A stretch of 64,000 bases of DNA from Limonium bicolor (lineage: Eukaryota > Streptophyta > Magnoliopsida > Caryophyllales > Plumbaginaceae): positions 314,762,722 to 314,826,721 of the forward strand of contig CM041776.1 in assembly GCA_023374045.1 (NCBI GenBank), written 5' to 3'. The notes below the pieces were generated by a model. It was not told the DNA's origin and did not search any database. It was given only the letters and a program-made list of their open reading frames with translations. Positions within the stretch are counted from its first letter, which is position 1; the number at the start of each line of letters is the position of its first letter. The translations under genes and the position numbers were made by a program. Shown in pieces: positions 42,937 to 56,800 of this stretch.

Positions 42937-45900
42937 TGTAACACCCCTCTCCATAATCACGATATAATTTCTCACGTAGCAATAAATAAAACGTCTCGCA
43001 GCGGAAAAATAAGTAACAATTACAAAACTCACTCGGGTGTCACCGGCCGTTACTCGCCCATGCGAGCAACGCAGCCAAACTACATCCAACTTCCAACACA
43101 AATAAACTGCTAACCGCAGTGATAACGAGAAACTCCTATACATCACACTAAGCCATAAACCATAAACATCGACAAGTGAGCGTCTACCCAATCCTGAGTA
43201 CACAACCTTACCTTAACACAATTCACCATCTTCATTGCTATACAACATCTCCATGTGTAGTAGCAAAAGCAAAACTCCAATTACTCTGTACTTGCTCTTC
43301 AGCTCCGACAATGATCAACAACCTGTAATGGTGTAGTATCAGCGATAGACGCTGAGTATGCCGGGCCTGGACCCTAATGGTCACTTGTCATTTTAACCAT
43401 CTTATTATTAGGTCGGTTTCATGCTTTACCATTTTACAGTTATAACAATACTGTAATAAACATGTATAATACACATATTCATCCATCCAAATATTCATAG
43501 ATATTCAACCATCCATCCAATCCACAATCATTTAATAACACAATCCACAATTATATATCGAACGTATCAAACAATAACAATATAATGTACAATGTACATT
43601 CGCCGTAGCGTACAGTGCTCATATTTAATTTACCTTAGCCTCGTAGGCTCCATCCAACCATCAACACACAAGAAAATAACCACAAGTATAACCAATGAAC
43701 AACAAAGCGAAACAACGAGAATAATAAACAAGTATTAAGTCTCGTCCATGGTATTGTTCGCCACTGTATAAGTCTCAATTGTTTTAGTTTCAGTTATACC
43801 TAGTGACAATGTCTCGTTAAAACGACATGTCTCTAGTTACCCATATATTATGGCGGGTCACCCACGGCAGTAGCCACTCCAACGGTAGAGTCTCCGACCA
43901 ACGAGCCATTCTAGCTCAACTATTAAGTTTAATTCCTTTTATTTCTTTTAATCTTATCCACATCTAGTCTAGGTACGTAACCTATAGTTGCATGTATGCA
44001 TGCATTCTTATATTATATTGCATTCTAAAATTCATAACTTATAGTTCGTAACTATATATATATTTTTTAAAATAACCACCACATAAATCATATGGTTTTC
44101 AACCAAAATATATATATATCCACCTTATATACATTATTCTTGTGTATGTATTATTTTTACCACGTAGGTAATTCTCATGAGTTTCATAAACTCTTATATC
44201 ATATGTTACATTTTATCATCTTATGTTAGATGATTATTCCCATTAGCTGTATTGTATTGTACAACTTATATTAAGATTGTTATCCTAATATTATGTAACA
44301 TTTTATGTTGTACATTTACAACTCCTAAGGTTTATTCCATAAACACCTTAGTTTATAAATCCCATTTATTTATAGTTTGTCACATTCTTTGATGTGAATA
44401 TCCTTACTCATATTAATTCCACCTAAACCATATAATTGTTATAACATTTATAACATTATAAACCTTAGTCTAAAAATTCATTTTCCAAACTTTATCAATT
44501 CGGTAAAGCCCTTGAATTTATTTAAATTATATTTTGACCACATAACGTTATGTAATGCTATTCCATATGCTAATATCATTTGACATGATATTCTTATTTC
44601 CTTTAATTAATAACCCATGGTTTTTATACCAAACTATTTATTATTGCCGCATGGGCACCATATCAAAACCATATTCTTTTTCATAAACCATACTTTCCTC
44701 TATTTACAAAATCACCCCTTAATTCATACCTTGTTATATATTCCATCTAATATAACATTTCTAACTTATAAAAAGGGTATAACCTATGGTTATTTTTGTG
44801 TAAATCCCAAACAGCCCTTGTGCTGTTTTATAATTGCCATTTGGCCCTATTTATAACATATAGTTTTATAATATCATTAAACCATATATTATACGCATAT
44901 CTTATTAAATACTCTTATACAATTCTAAAAGTCTCCAAATTCTACCAAAGGGTTATAAATATCCTTATTAACCCATATACTTTCAATACTTACCATTCCA
45001 CCATCTATTTTTCTCCAAAGTGTCATAATGACATTATAACTATATATTATACATATATAGTTTATTTTAATTCCAAAAACATTCCAATAATTTCCTAAAA
45101 ATTCCTAATAGCCCATGGGTGTTTAAAATATCATTGTACACCCTTTATTTTCGTTAATAACATATTTACCACATATGTTATGAAAATATTACCATAAGAT
45201 ACTTATCTTATTATAAAACCTTAATAAGTTATCTAACTTATCTAATTTGGTCAAAACTTACCATATGGTCAAGGTTGGCCACCTTAATATTTCCTTGACC
45301 ATTAATCTCCATTATTCACGGTTTGTACCCCAAACTTTTCAAAAATTACCATTTAACCCCAAAACTTTATAAAATCTTATAAACTTTATTTTAACTCCTT
45401 ATTAACTCTAATTTTCGGCCTTATTATTCTAAAGCCCCCAAATTTAATTTAATTACACCATAACCCCTCATTCTTTTCGGTAATTATTTCACCACTTAAA
45501 CTTAACTAAAAGCTTGTAAATGCATAAATAAAATGGCCTAAAATACATGGCCTTATTACAAACATTGTCTTGCAAAATAAATTACACATAAATGTCCCAA
45601 AAATACATATAGATTTCGGCCTCACCACACACTTTTTATTTATTTACCAAACTTCCACATAATGTCTTAAATTTGACAATTATGCTTGTTTAATTAGTTA
45701 TAAAATTTATTAAACCATTCCTTAAACATTTTAAGGTCAAACATGACCTTATTTTACTTCTTCACTCACGGCAATAATATTAGAGATAGCTTAGAACATT
45801 TTAACTTAGCAAAGTTAATGTTTAAGTGATTTATACCTTGATTTAGCTTAGGTAAATCCTTGTTTGGATTCGCCACCTTAAGGAGAATTTCTCCAAAGCT

Positions 45901-47706
45901 TCTCTTACATGTTTTCAAACAGAAAACAGGGCCTAGTTAGTCTCCAAGCAAGATCTAACCATAAGAAGTAATTTAAGTCATGAAAATCATGGATTTTTAC
46001 CTTAGATCTTCAAGCTTGATATAGATCTACTTCGGCCCTATTTTTCTAGAAGAGAAAGAGTATCAAAACACTCTCAAGAACAAGGTATAAAACCGTGGTG
46101 AATTATCTTGGAAGATAGCTAAGTTTTACCTTGTTTAAGATGCCAAAAATGGTGTTTTTGGCTTGGATCTAGCTACTCCTTGTAGATCTTGGTATACCAA
46201 CTGAATCTACATGAAAAGGAGAAGAAAAAAAGGCTAGGGAACCAAGGTTTACAACCGAAATTCACAAGGAAGAAGAGGTGTGTGCTTAGAGCACATTTTT
46301 ACCTTAATTGGTCAAGACTTGAACTTTCCTTCTTAGATCTGGTTATGTCCGAAAATGATTCTTCATTTAACCTCCAAAACCCTCTACAAAGATGTATAGA
46401 AAAGGTTGGAGTGTAGATCAATGGAAAAAGGAAAGAAAGATGAAGAAAATGGGCATTTTTATGCCTTAGGAGCTTACCTAGAGCTTGAGATCTCATCAAT
46501 GGTGCTTGGGAACCTTACCTTCGGTCAAGAGGAGCCAAAGGGAGAGTTTGGCAATGAGCTCCACGGTTGGAATGGAGCTAATGAGAGAAATGACCTAGTT
46601 TTGCCTTAAAACACATTTTTTGCATTTTTTATGTTTTAAGTGACTTGATGACTCACCATTCATTGATTGGGGTTGATTATTGCAGGCTCATTTCGGTGGA
46701 GACAAGGCAATGACAGCCGGCCATGATTGAGGGAGTGGGTGAATCATTTGATTCCAATTTGAATCAAAAGTGAAGTAATAATGCCATTTAATAAACTAGT
46801 CAAAAGGTGAGTCATTCTCCTTGTCTTGTTCTGGCTTGGAGCACCGAAATACAAGGAGGAAGAGGGGCTCCAAAGCGGCTGGCTCACATGGGTAAGGTAA
46901 GTGGAGACCACCTTTTTTGTTTTATAAGGTAAAGTATGTCTTTTTGTTATTTATGCAAAAGTAAAGGACTATATTTAATTGTCACATGGGACTTGTCTCT
47001 TGGTCTGTTAAGAGACTTAGTTATCTGATTTTATGTAGTCCATTTCGTGGTCAATGGTCAACATTGACCAACTTAGTCAATGTTGACCCAAACGGGCCCC
47101 ACATTAGGGTTTTATTAATATTTTAATATTAAATTTGTAAAAATTCGTAAATTTCTGGAATTAAATTCCTAATATCATATAATATGACATTTTATTATAT
47201 TTAAAGGTAATTACAACCTTTTAGCCCATTTAAAACCAATTTAGAAGACAATTACACAAAAACGTGCTTTAAGGAGTTTTAGTGCACATTTTGTGTCGCA
47301 AGGTGTTTCTGAGCTTGGTTTTCTTTGACAACGGTTTTGTTGTGTCCCTTACATGATATTTAATCATGGTATCCAATTTTATATCATTCAGAGGTCATTA
47401 GATTTTTAAGGTTTCTTAGAGCACCTTTTTGCTCTATTTGACCTTGAAGCATGAAAGTGCTTGTTCTTTGTGTTGGAGTGTTGTCCAACAATTATAATAT
47501 GTTTAATATTATGTTAGTAAACTTAGGACAAATTTTTAGGTCCTAAGAAGTTCATTTGGGTATTTATTTATCCTTAACAGTCAAAGGGTGCAACATCTTG
47601 TTTTGTGTTGACCACTGTTGTTCTCAGTTGACTTTTAAGGCATGTTTAGGCCTTAATTAATGTGATTAAATATTTAATCCATGTTTAATAAGTTTTGGGT
47701 ATTTCA
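42937..47706. mobile_element. Solo LTR, 4.77 kb (probably Ty3/Gypsy chromovirus, Tekay-like)
   Basis: It starts TGTAACACCCC and ends GGGTATTTCA. The ends TG...CA are flanked by the 5-bp duplication ATAAG (42932-42936 and 47707-47711). There is no second LTR, primer site or coding domain between the duplications, as expected after LTR-LTR recombination removed the interior. Start sequence, great length and AT-rich non-coding content resemble Tekay/Del-type chromovirus LTRs; that assignment is inference. Open frames at 46189-46609 have no family likeness. Confidence 0.82.
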
Positions 47707-47711
47707 ATAAG

Positions 47712-48699
47712 TGTGGAACTTTTTGATACGTTTGGCAGCCTCTTTCTCTTGGGTGCGAACTGTGAACTACTTCTACTAAAACAGTTTTCACACATTCATG
47801 GAGCTTTGCTAACATACTGTAGACCAAAGTCTTATCGATAAGTAGTTTTGCTCACTTGTTCACTATGTCACTTGTTTCATTAAGTCTAACATCATTATCT
47901 TCAAATCACGAAGGGTTTCCTCATGCTAATAGTCATTGCGCAAAGAGTGTGCCTTCAAGTTTGCTAATAGAATCGTAAATGCAGGTCGAGTGTTAAAGGT
48001 GGATAATATGGGTCATTTAGAGCAACCACAACAACAAAGTGGAATCCACCCATTAATATATTACTATTTTACTTATCTCACTCACAACTCTCTCTCTTTT
48101 GTCAATAAGAAACCCTCCCATACAAGTACTTAGTTGAGAACTCATTTCACCTTCTCTACCACATATTTATTTTCCTTTTCTTTATTTTGCTTGTGTCAGG
48201 AAGAAATTGTCATTGCTTTTTAGAGAGTAGTGCCATTGTGCATAAAAAGTCTACGTGTTTACCATCACATCAAAACACCAACGGGTCGTTTGGTTCTTAG
48301 AATGTTAATTCCTGGAATAGCATTCCTGGAATAGAATTCTGAGAATAAAATATAACATTGTTTGGTTGTTATGATAGAAATACCTGGAATTTGATGGTTT
48401 CTTTGTTTGGTTGCTAGAATAATGATAGGAATAGACTTGGAATAAGTATCAAGTTACTAATAAATCATTGACATTTAACACATTATTATTAGTTGTATGT
48501 TCAACTTTTAATCATATAAATTAAATTAAGAATTTGTAAAAATATACTTGATGAATAATAATTGATAAATTTTACTTGTCATAATTATAAGAACCCAAAA
48601 AATAAGTCAATAAATTATTTTTTAAAATTTCTCTTAATTTCTATTTAAATTTTCTGGATAACATTAAATTGATATTATGAATATAAATTTCTATTTAAA
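47712..48699. other. Non-coding, possible edge of a further MITE at ~48286
   Basis: No gene. At about 48286 GGGTCGTTTGGTTC resembles a MITE end, followed by AAT-rich sequence with GGAATAG/GGAATTT words. A possible partner (CCAAACGACC) lies at ~62113, on the far side of CACTA-3. The link is not proven. Confidence 0.4.
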
Positions 48700-49122
48700 G
48701 GGGCGTTTGTTTCGCGCGGGGGAAACGAAATGGAATCAAGAAAGGGAATGGAAAAGAATTCCCTTTGATTTTCCCGGTTGTTTGTTTGAGCTGGGGGAAT
48801 TAAATAAATAATCGGTCAACAGCCGCCGGTCAATGGTCAACGGCTGTCGGCTGCCGGTCAATGGTCACTAATTGTCGGTCAACATTCACCGGTCACCGGT
48901 CAATGGTCATTAGTCATCTGTCAATGGTCATATGTCACCGGTCAACATGTACTGGGAAAGGGAATCTCATTCCCTAGTAGGGGATGGGGAATCATGATAG
49001 AGGGTTTTGGGGTAATCCTATTCCCTTTCCCTTTCCTGAAAATAGGAAAAACTGACAAAACAAACAGCAGGAATCGGAATCATTCCGATTCCCTTTCCTG
49101 ATTACCCCAAAACAAACGCCCC
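48700..49122. mobile_element. MITE with GGGGCGTTTGTTT ends (423 bp)
   Basis: The left end GGGGCGTTTGTTTCGCG pairs with a right end finishing AAAACAAACGCCCC. Inner terminal parts also pair (GGGAATGG... against ...CCATTCC-like words). No clean target duplication was found, so the superfamily (PIF/Harbinger-like or hAT-like) is open. It is non-coding. Confidence 0.8.
48812..48952. repeat. CGGTCAATGGTCA-type minisatellite inside the MITE
   Basis: About ten degenerate copies of a ~12-14 bp unit built from CGGTCA and ATGGTCA words, all in the same direction. Confidence 0.88.
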
Positions 49123-49496
49123 CAACATATTATATATTAGCATGTAATATGTATGTGATTAATATAAACTAGTTCGTTTACGAAGTGTACTGATCTCAAA
49201 AGCTCATAAAAAATATTACTAAGTATTCAAATGTAGTAAAACATTCTACACAAAAAATAATAAAAATAACAATGTAAACTTTCATAACTAGATCAAACAA
49301 AATAAATAAATTACAAATTTATTCAAAACAAAAAGATAAAGTGTCACATAGAAATGATTTTGAGAGCGTAGCAAAATTTGTAGAATAACAAGTTTGAGAA
49401 AAAAGTGTAGGATAAAAATAGAAAATAAATAATTAGTTGCATTTATATTGGTGGAAATTATGAAAATATCTGTATTTATAATTAATTATCACGTCT
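49123..49496. other. AT-rich spacer before CACTA-3
   Basis: No feature recognised. The final TCT is the CACTA-3 target duplication. Confidence 0.6.
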
Positions 49497-49870
49497 CACT
49501 GGTGCGGCGCGAGTCAAAAGAGACGGTTCAAACTGTCTAAAAACGATGGTTTTGAACCGTCTCGTATACCGTCGTAGTTTATTCTATATTATCTTAAACG
49601 ACGGTTCACAACCGTCGTTTAAGAGCATAACAGGGCGCGCGAATTGCGGACTTTAAAAGACGGTTCTCAGTTAACCGTCGTTTATAGTCACCTTCCCGCG
49701 CGCATAAACTGTCGTTTACCAACATTACCAGAAGCGCGAAATTGATTATAAGAGACGGTTTACTACGAACCGTCTTTTATTGTCTTGGTATAAAAGACGG
49801 TTCTGTCTCAAAACTGTCGTTTATAGACGTGAAGCGGTCACGCCAATTTCACTATATGAGACGGTTTCTT
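49497..49870. repeat. CACTA-3 left subterminal hairpin array
   Basis: Inverted pairs such as AAACGACGGTTCACAACCGTCGTTT (49599-49623), with others near 49520, 49543, 49656, 49752 and 49795. The motif is AGACGGTT/ACGACGGTT against AACCGTC[GT]T. Confidence 0.9.
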
Positions 49871-49874
49871 TTCA

Positions 49875-50090
49875 TTCCACACAGATTACATCCACAAATG
49901 ATTACATCCACAAAACCTGCATAATAGCAGCATTATACAACAATCATATTTCACCAAAATATGTAATGTGTGGCATACTTTTTCATTCCCTCTGTAATCA
50001 CAAATGATTACATCCACCAAACCTGCATAATAGCAGCATTGTACAACAATCATATTTCACCAAATATGTAATGTGTGGCATACTTCACAC
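49875..50090. repeat. 106-bp tandem duplication at the CACTA-3 left side
   Basis: ACAAATGATTACATCCAC begins at 49894 and again at 50000. Both copies continue through AACCTGCATAATAGCAGCAT and ATGTAATGTGTGGCATAC with few differences. Confidence 0.9.
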
Positions 50091-50435
50091 ACAGATTGCC
50101 ATTGCAATTTAAAAAGGTACAACACAACAATGACAGCAGCTAGCCCAACAGTTTAATTGATACTTTTTACACAAATTAAACAAAAAAGTGAGAAGTAAAA
50201 CACACAATGACAACAGCTAGACTGTCTTGTAGTCACCCTCTTTTTTGACCTCCCAGTCCTAACCATGAAATCATTTTCCTCCTTTGAGCTTCCTCTGTCA
50301 TTGCTGCCACCGTTGACGCGGATCTACAAAGATGCAGAAGAAATACATGTAGACTTAGAGAGTCAATTATCTCATGATCCCAACTGTTTCATCATATCAA
50401 ATACTTACACAATTATAAGAAGTCATAGATACGTA

Positions 50436-52210
50436 CTCTATTTCTTGAAACACTTGATGATGAACAAACACATCTGCTCTCTAACTAATTGCAGATCTTT
50501 GACCGCGTAAGTTTTGCCCGAGTTCTTGAAATGTTCTCGAACCTGTAGAGAACAAGATAACAAATATGTATGTAAAGACACATATGTATTCGTTTTAAAC
50601 AAAAATGATAGACAGATTTAGAAAATGTATATGTAATGGAAAGTATAATATACCTCATCATCTTTTGTGAGCTTCTCTATGTTTAAGACAATTTCCAACA
50701 TGTATCGCATTACATAGTAACCACAACTCTTAGAGTCCATTTGCCTTGGACACTGACAAGTATATAGAAAACAAAAAACAAACAGTCAAAAATAGCAAAT
50801 TACGACTAACACAATAGTGATTAATAACTGTACCTCAAGATGAACAATTGAAAGGTTGTCAAACTGTTGAAGAACCGTCTTCATATAAGCACTGTTAAGT
50901 TCAAAAATTAAATCATTAATTCCGGTTCATCATATTATATAGACAAACAATAAGTTGCATTAATTAACTAACACTTACGCTTTGAACAAGTCGTCGATTT
51001 GCAAGTCACGATACATTCGTAATGGGTCAAGCACAAGTAATTGTGATGTTGCGATGGAGAACAGAAGGAGTACCCAATGGTTGCTACGATTGTAATTTTG
51101 AAAAGAGTTATCATATAATAATACAATAAGTCACAAACTTAACAAAACGAATTAAATGCAAGAGGGAGAGTATACGCACGTCTGATGGAAAGGGATCATC
51201 ACGTATCTACTACTGTTTTGAACAGCCTTCGTTATACCATGACACATAGTTCTTGTATCCTACCGGGTCTCTGTTTGCAGCATCTAGCGATGTTGTTTCA
51301 GGGCATAAGAATGTCACCACATCTCCAATTTTTTTATGACGCAATCTAGCTTTCAGATACCTTCAACAAAAAATAATAATAATTAAAGGTGGAATAGCAA
51401 AACAAAAAAATAACAAGGTAGTCGTTAAATTATAAGTTATTTTATTCAAATTATTTTCGAATGTAAGAAACAAAAATAACACTTACAGGGAATATGCTTG
51501 GATGATAGATATATTCAACATATCTCTGCACAACATCTCTTTGATGTCCTCAAAATTTATTATTGTTCTTTGATCCGCTTCGTAATGGAAAAGCCACTCA
51601 GGTAACAACACTGACACGTTAGTCATATGCAGACCCTTTTGCAATATCATTTCATACAGTATCTTCTCATACTTCGCGAAATGATTGATCACAAAGGGGG
51701 GACACACAAACTTCTTTCGCTGAGCTTCAGTAGTTACCTCTGTCTGCATAGGTTCTTTCCCCTTGGATTGCTGGTTGCCCTCAGCCAACTGTGTGTTCTG
51801 TCGATCAACATCCATTGATTGGTTGATCTCTTCATCACGGTTTCCCAATCTTCTCGTTTGATCAGGGATCTACCCAATCATATATAATACAAAGAACAAA
51901 GAAGTTAAAACAATGTATACATTAAAGGGAAAACAATTCATAAAAGATTTAGACATACCTCATCAGTGATGACAATAAAACCGACTGGCCATGGTACAAT
52001 AGCACCCTTCCCATCAATAGTGTGACTTTGCCATCAATATCCATGGGAAGAAAAGCATTCTCAAATCCATCAATGATGGTCTGCAGGATTACTCTAGCAT
52101 AGAATGGGGGAAGACGCTTGAGATTAACCAATGTAGTTGTGCTGATGTAGCACAGTACCGTATGCAGCATCCACAGGATAACCATCAAGCGTGATTTGTA
52201 GACGACATGT
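50436..52210 (-). pseudogene. CACTA-3 Ulp1/C48-like cysteine protease region (with DUF8039-like part)
   Basis: Segments in order: a region ending PWPVGFIVITDE (~51960); a linker; FEDIKEMLCRDMLNISIIQAYSL (to 51483); YLKARLRHKKIGDVVTFLCPETTSLDA (51360-51270); a frame change; RYVMIPFHQ (~51200); SNHWVLLLFSIATSQLLVLDPLRM (~51090-51015, catalytic His and Asp); CPRQMDSKSCGYYVMRYMLEIVLNIEKL (~50757-50670), where the oxyanion Gln and catalytic Cys are in one frame with the usual six-residue spacing; and VREHFKNSGKTYAVKDLQLVREQM to the stop near 50438. The active-site exon is therefore intact here, unlike in CACTA-2. The upstream frame changes near 51220 and 52030 still break the gene. Confidence 0.8.
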
Positions 52211-52344
52211 TTTTTGTTCCTTAAATAAGTAAAATTACAATTTAAATGTGAATAAGGCTAGTATTTTTTACAGTCATACATTTACCATGACGAACAAGAT
52301 TATTAGAGACATACTAACCTTCAGATTAGCAAACAGATACGGAT

Positions 52345-53695
52345 CAGAAGGGGCGGTACAACTAGATGAAGAAGTCGGTCGGGTTAGATCAGTTTGTTGG
52401 TTTCGTCCCCCAAAGCCTTAGAAACAACCTCATTCACTCTCTAAACTACAAGTGCAGACACCTCCTGCTCCGTCAGACTTTTTGAGGTGGACTTTTGAAA
52501 TACAAATTTCTGACGCACTTGTCCCCCGAAACCTCTAACCCTTCCAGGATGATCCTTTAATCCAAGAAGTTGATTCAGCGGATCATTTTGACTCGGTGGA
52601 GCAAATATATCTATCTCCCCTCGCTGGGAGGCTTCAGCCTAGTAAGATGATCCAAAAAATAAGCAATAAGTTATAAATTGTAAAAATAAACTTTTAAACA
52701 AAACTGTTATTATTGAACAAGTTAAACACTTACAATCTGAGCAGCCAACTCTGCTGTCTCTGGTCGCGGGTGTACTATCTTCCCATCCTTATCTACTTTT
52801 GAGTGACCCAAAACGTAGAGCTGAACTCGGTTGGCTTCATACACAGTGTCGATGGGAACTTCAACGCCATCGTCATTCTTTTTTGTGAGCAAACCGCATC
52901 TTTCCACTTGGGAATGCTACCAGTGTATCCCTTCCGGCCCATATACTGTTGAAATCTATTTTTTGCTCGGTTTGCCCTTGCTTTTTCTTGAACCTCCTAT
53001 CAATACAAATCATTAAACTATTCAATAAAATAATATATACACGTATTAAAATTTGTGTTATACAAATTTAGATTCAAACTTAAATATAGATTCATTAAAA
53101 CAATGTATACCATGAATTGCTCCGACGTGTGAAACTTCTCGAACTCTTCCCATTCTTCCTTTGTGATCATGCCATCATAAAATATCCATGGTGGCACGTC
53201 ACGCGATTTCCTGATCCAGTTCGCCACCAAGAAAGATCTGAACTGCCTCGCCCGTGCACCTATAAGTGAAAGAACCGTCGTCCGCGCTTCATCTGGTATT
53301 TTGTACCGTTGTTGTACTTGCTGCCACATTGATTCTTTCACTTCTTCCTCCTCGTGCCTCCAATATTTATTAATTGAGCAACGGGACTTCGCAAGATTTC
53401 CTAACATGCTTGCGAACTCAGCTTTACAGTCTCCCCAGCTTCTGAAGTATTTATCCCAAATTAGATCAATATCTGCATCTTTCTTCAACCTCACCCCTCT
53501 GCTCGGCCCCCTACCCTTTCGTTTGTTTGACGATTTCTCTTTCTGGGGCTGCTACTGGGGCTGCTGTTGTGGCTGCTGCTTGCGGCTGCTGCTGTGGCTG
53601 CTGTTGTGGCAGCTGTGATGGTTCATAGTCCATCAAACCCACACCCTCATCACAATATAAGTCTAGATCATCCATATCGATGTCCATTTTGATTC
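52345..53695 (-). pseudogene. CACTA-3 TNPA-like region
   Basis: It starts MDIDMDDLDLYCDEGVGLMDYEPSQ, then a Gln/Ala/Pro-rich stretch from CTG/TTG-type triplets (~53530-53620). It continues with DADIDLIWDKYFRSWGDCKAEFASMLGNLAKSRCSINKYWRHEEEE, PPWIFYDGMITKEEWEEFEKFHTSEQF, RAKNRFQQYMGRKGYTGSIPKWK and DPLNQLLGLKDHPGRVRGFGGQVRQKF. These blocks line up with the TNPA-like region of CACTA-2. Frame changes occur near 53515 and 52895, and a stop near 52450. GT/AG introns are plausible at ~53105-53000 and ~52740-52640. Confidence 0.78.
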
Positions 53696-53844
53696 CTGCA
53701 TGCAATATAAATAGAAGATTTAGATAATTAACAAGTAAATGAAACTAAGAAATTATAAATACGGAAACAAAACTATCAATAATGTAACATAAATAAACTA
53801 TTCAATGTCATTGATGGACGAAAGAAATAATAAATAAGCTCACA

Positions 53845-56800
53845 TTAATCAATCCACATTCCTTCGTCATGGTCTGACCGCACAAAATTTGTAATATGGT
53901 CCAACTCTGGTAATTGAATCGAAAGGCTTGGTATTTCATCTTGCATGTCGTATTCATCCTCATCGACCACACCATCCACACCAACTATTCCTCTTTTTCC
54001 TTGAAGTACAAAGGACCATCTAGGATTAGATTGGTCAGAAATGTAATATACCTGTTTCGCCTTAGTTGCAACAACAAACGGCTCAACTGTGGGTGTTGCA
54101 CCACCAAGATGAACTAGTTTCATACCATGTTTTCCTCACGGTAACCATGTCTGTTGTCAATCCACTTGCACCGAAACACACAAGTCTCATATGCGGTGTA
54201 ATCTAGAACCCAAATATCTTGTACAACACCGTAGTATGATTGTTTCAACTCCACTGGATTTTGACCCATACCTCTGACATTGTACATACTCTGGTAAGCA
54301 ACCACATTGATGCCACTGTTTTGATTCATTGATTTTTGATCTTGTCGTTCCGTATAAAAATTGAAGCCATTTACGTCATACCCTTCGTATGAAACAACGT
54401 CAAGATTTGGACCAAGTGCCAACGTCTTCACTAATGCTGGCACTGTAGTTGACTGGTTCGAAAAAACTTTATCCTTGAACCATTTCACAAACGTTTTATT
54501 CTGCTCCTTTTTTAGCCTGATGTCACTCATTGTTGGATTTTGTGCTGCAAGCAGGGACAGGTGCATTTCAAAATACGGTTCTACAATTTCAAGGTGACTC
54601 AGCACAACTAAGTGAGCTTTGTTAAGGGTTTCAATATCAATTCTCTTCATTTTTCTCCCAACGGTACCGTGTCCCTGGAGTCTTCCTTCATGTCTAGATC
54701 TAGGAAGACCAATGGATTCAACATCTTCCAGATAGTGAGTACAAAAATCAACAACTTCCTTTGTTATATATCCCTCTATAATACTTCCTTCCGGACGACG
54801 ACGATTCTTCATTTTTCTCTTCAGTATACCCATGTATCTTTCAAAAGGATACATATAACGAAGATATACAGGCCACACTCTTTAATCTCTCTGACCAAAT
54901 GAACCAATAAATGAACCATGATGTCGAAGAATGAAGGAGGAAAATACATCTCCAACTGACACATCGTGACAACAAGATCAGCTTGTAATTTGTCTAGATT
55001 ATCCACATCGTGAACTTTAGCAGATACTGCTTTGAGAAACACGCAAAGGTTGGTGATTGCGTTTCTCACCGCATCAGGTAGGATCCCACGAATTGCGACG
55101 GGTAAAAAATCTTGCATTAATACATGATAATCATGGGATTTCATTCCAACTAATTTCAGATCAGACATTGAAACAAGTTTTCTTATGTTAGACGAATACC
55201 CTGATGGCACCTTGATATTGTGGAGGATATTGCACAGACTATGTTCTCTTGTTTTGACAATGTGTGACATGCAGGAGGCAAGAACATGCGTTTTCCACGT
55301 TCTTGTGGCCAAAGATCTTCCCTTATTTTCAAATAAATCAAATCTCTTCTCCCCTTTATGTGATCTTTGGTCTTGCCTGGTATGTTCAAGAGGGTTCCGG
55401 TAACACTTCTCCGACATTTTTTTCGACATGCATTGCATCAATACAATGTCTGACATCTAAATGTTGCCAATACTCAAGTTCCCAAAAGATTGACTTTTTT
55501 TTCCATACACTTTTCTCGTGTTTCTTGTCGAAGGACCAAAGTTGTTGACAATATTATGCACCTTTTTATACACCTCTGAACCTGTAAAGGAGGACGAGAC
55601 ACACTGTGATCAGTCTTTCCATCAAACTCAATCGACATCTTGCGATATCTGTGGCCCTTTGGAAGCATTTTTCGATGACCCATGTAAACATTCTTACCAC
55701 TATGTTTCAAGCGGATATTTGATGTATGCTCACCACAAATAGGACATGCACATGCACCTTTGACTGTGTAACCAGAAAGATTACCATACGCAGGAAAGTC
55801 ATTGATTGTGCAATATAACATAGCACGCAAGTTAAAATTCTCTTTTCCAAATGAGTCATACACCATGACCCCTTCATTCCACAAGAGTTGTAGGTCATCT
55901 ATCAATGGTTGTAGAAAAACATCTATTTTTTGCCCGGTTGTTTTGGACCAGATATCAAAAGTGACAACAAAATGTGTCTAGGTTTCATACACAACCACAG
56001 GGGAAGATTGTAGATCATCAATAATATCGGCCACGTGCTGTGTATGCTACTCAATGTACCGTAAGGGTTCATCCCATCAGTACTAATGGTGGCCATCGGG
56101 TCCGGTTCTACCCGGAACTGATTGGAACCGGAACCGGCCAGGAACCGGTGGGAACCGAAACCGAACCGCCTCAGCCGGTTCCGAATACGAATACATGTTT
56201 TGAGATTCGGGCCTGAACCGGGCCCGGAACCGCCTGGAACCGTCATCGGATTCGGAACCGGGAACCGGAACCGCCCCGGAACCGGTTGAAGTTACCGTTG
56301 GAATCGGGCCAACATGATGATTGGTATGAGATGAATGGGGATAACACCACTTAGGACTTCTATCTTATAATATTTTAGAATGTATTAGTAATTTAGTATT
56401 ACTTTCTTTCCATGTAATCTTTTTTTTAAGACTTGCAAATTGAAATCATGTAACCTCTTAGTAGTTGTACTCTTTTTCCTTATTAGGGTTTTCCCAATGG
56501 GTTTTTTACCTAATAAGGTTTTAATGAGACAGTGAATCATATAATAAAATTCTCTTTGTTCCTTATTTTTTGTAAATTCAATAAAAATTCCTAAATCTTT
56601 GTTTCTTACACATTTAAGATTATAAACTTTAAGAATAACCTATCTAGGAGTAAAGTGGATGAAAAGAGCAATGTGTGCGCTCAAACGGATCTCAAATCAG
56701 AGCTAAAACGAAATAATTGGAGCCAATCGAATCTTTCCGGAACCGCTCCAGAACCAGTCGGAACCGATCAGAACCGGAACCAGAACCACCCAGACCGGTT

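Noticed and set aside
46189..46609. Overlapping 66-75 residue frames inside the solo LTR
   Set aside because: No domain, no family resemblance and no exon structure; chance frames in a long non-coding LTR.
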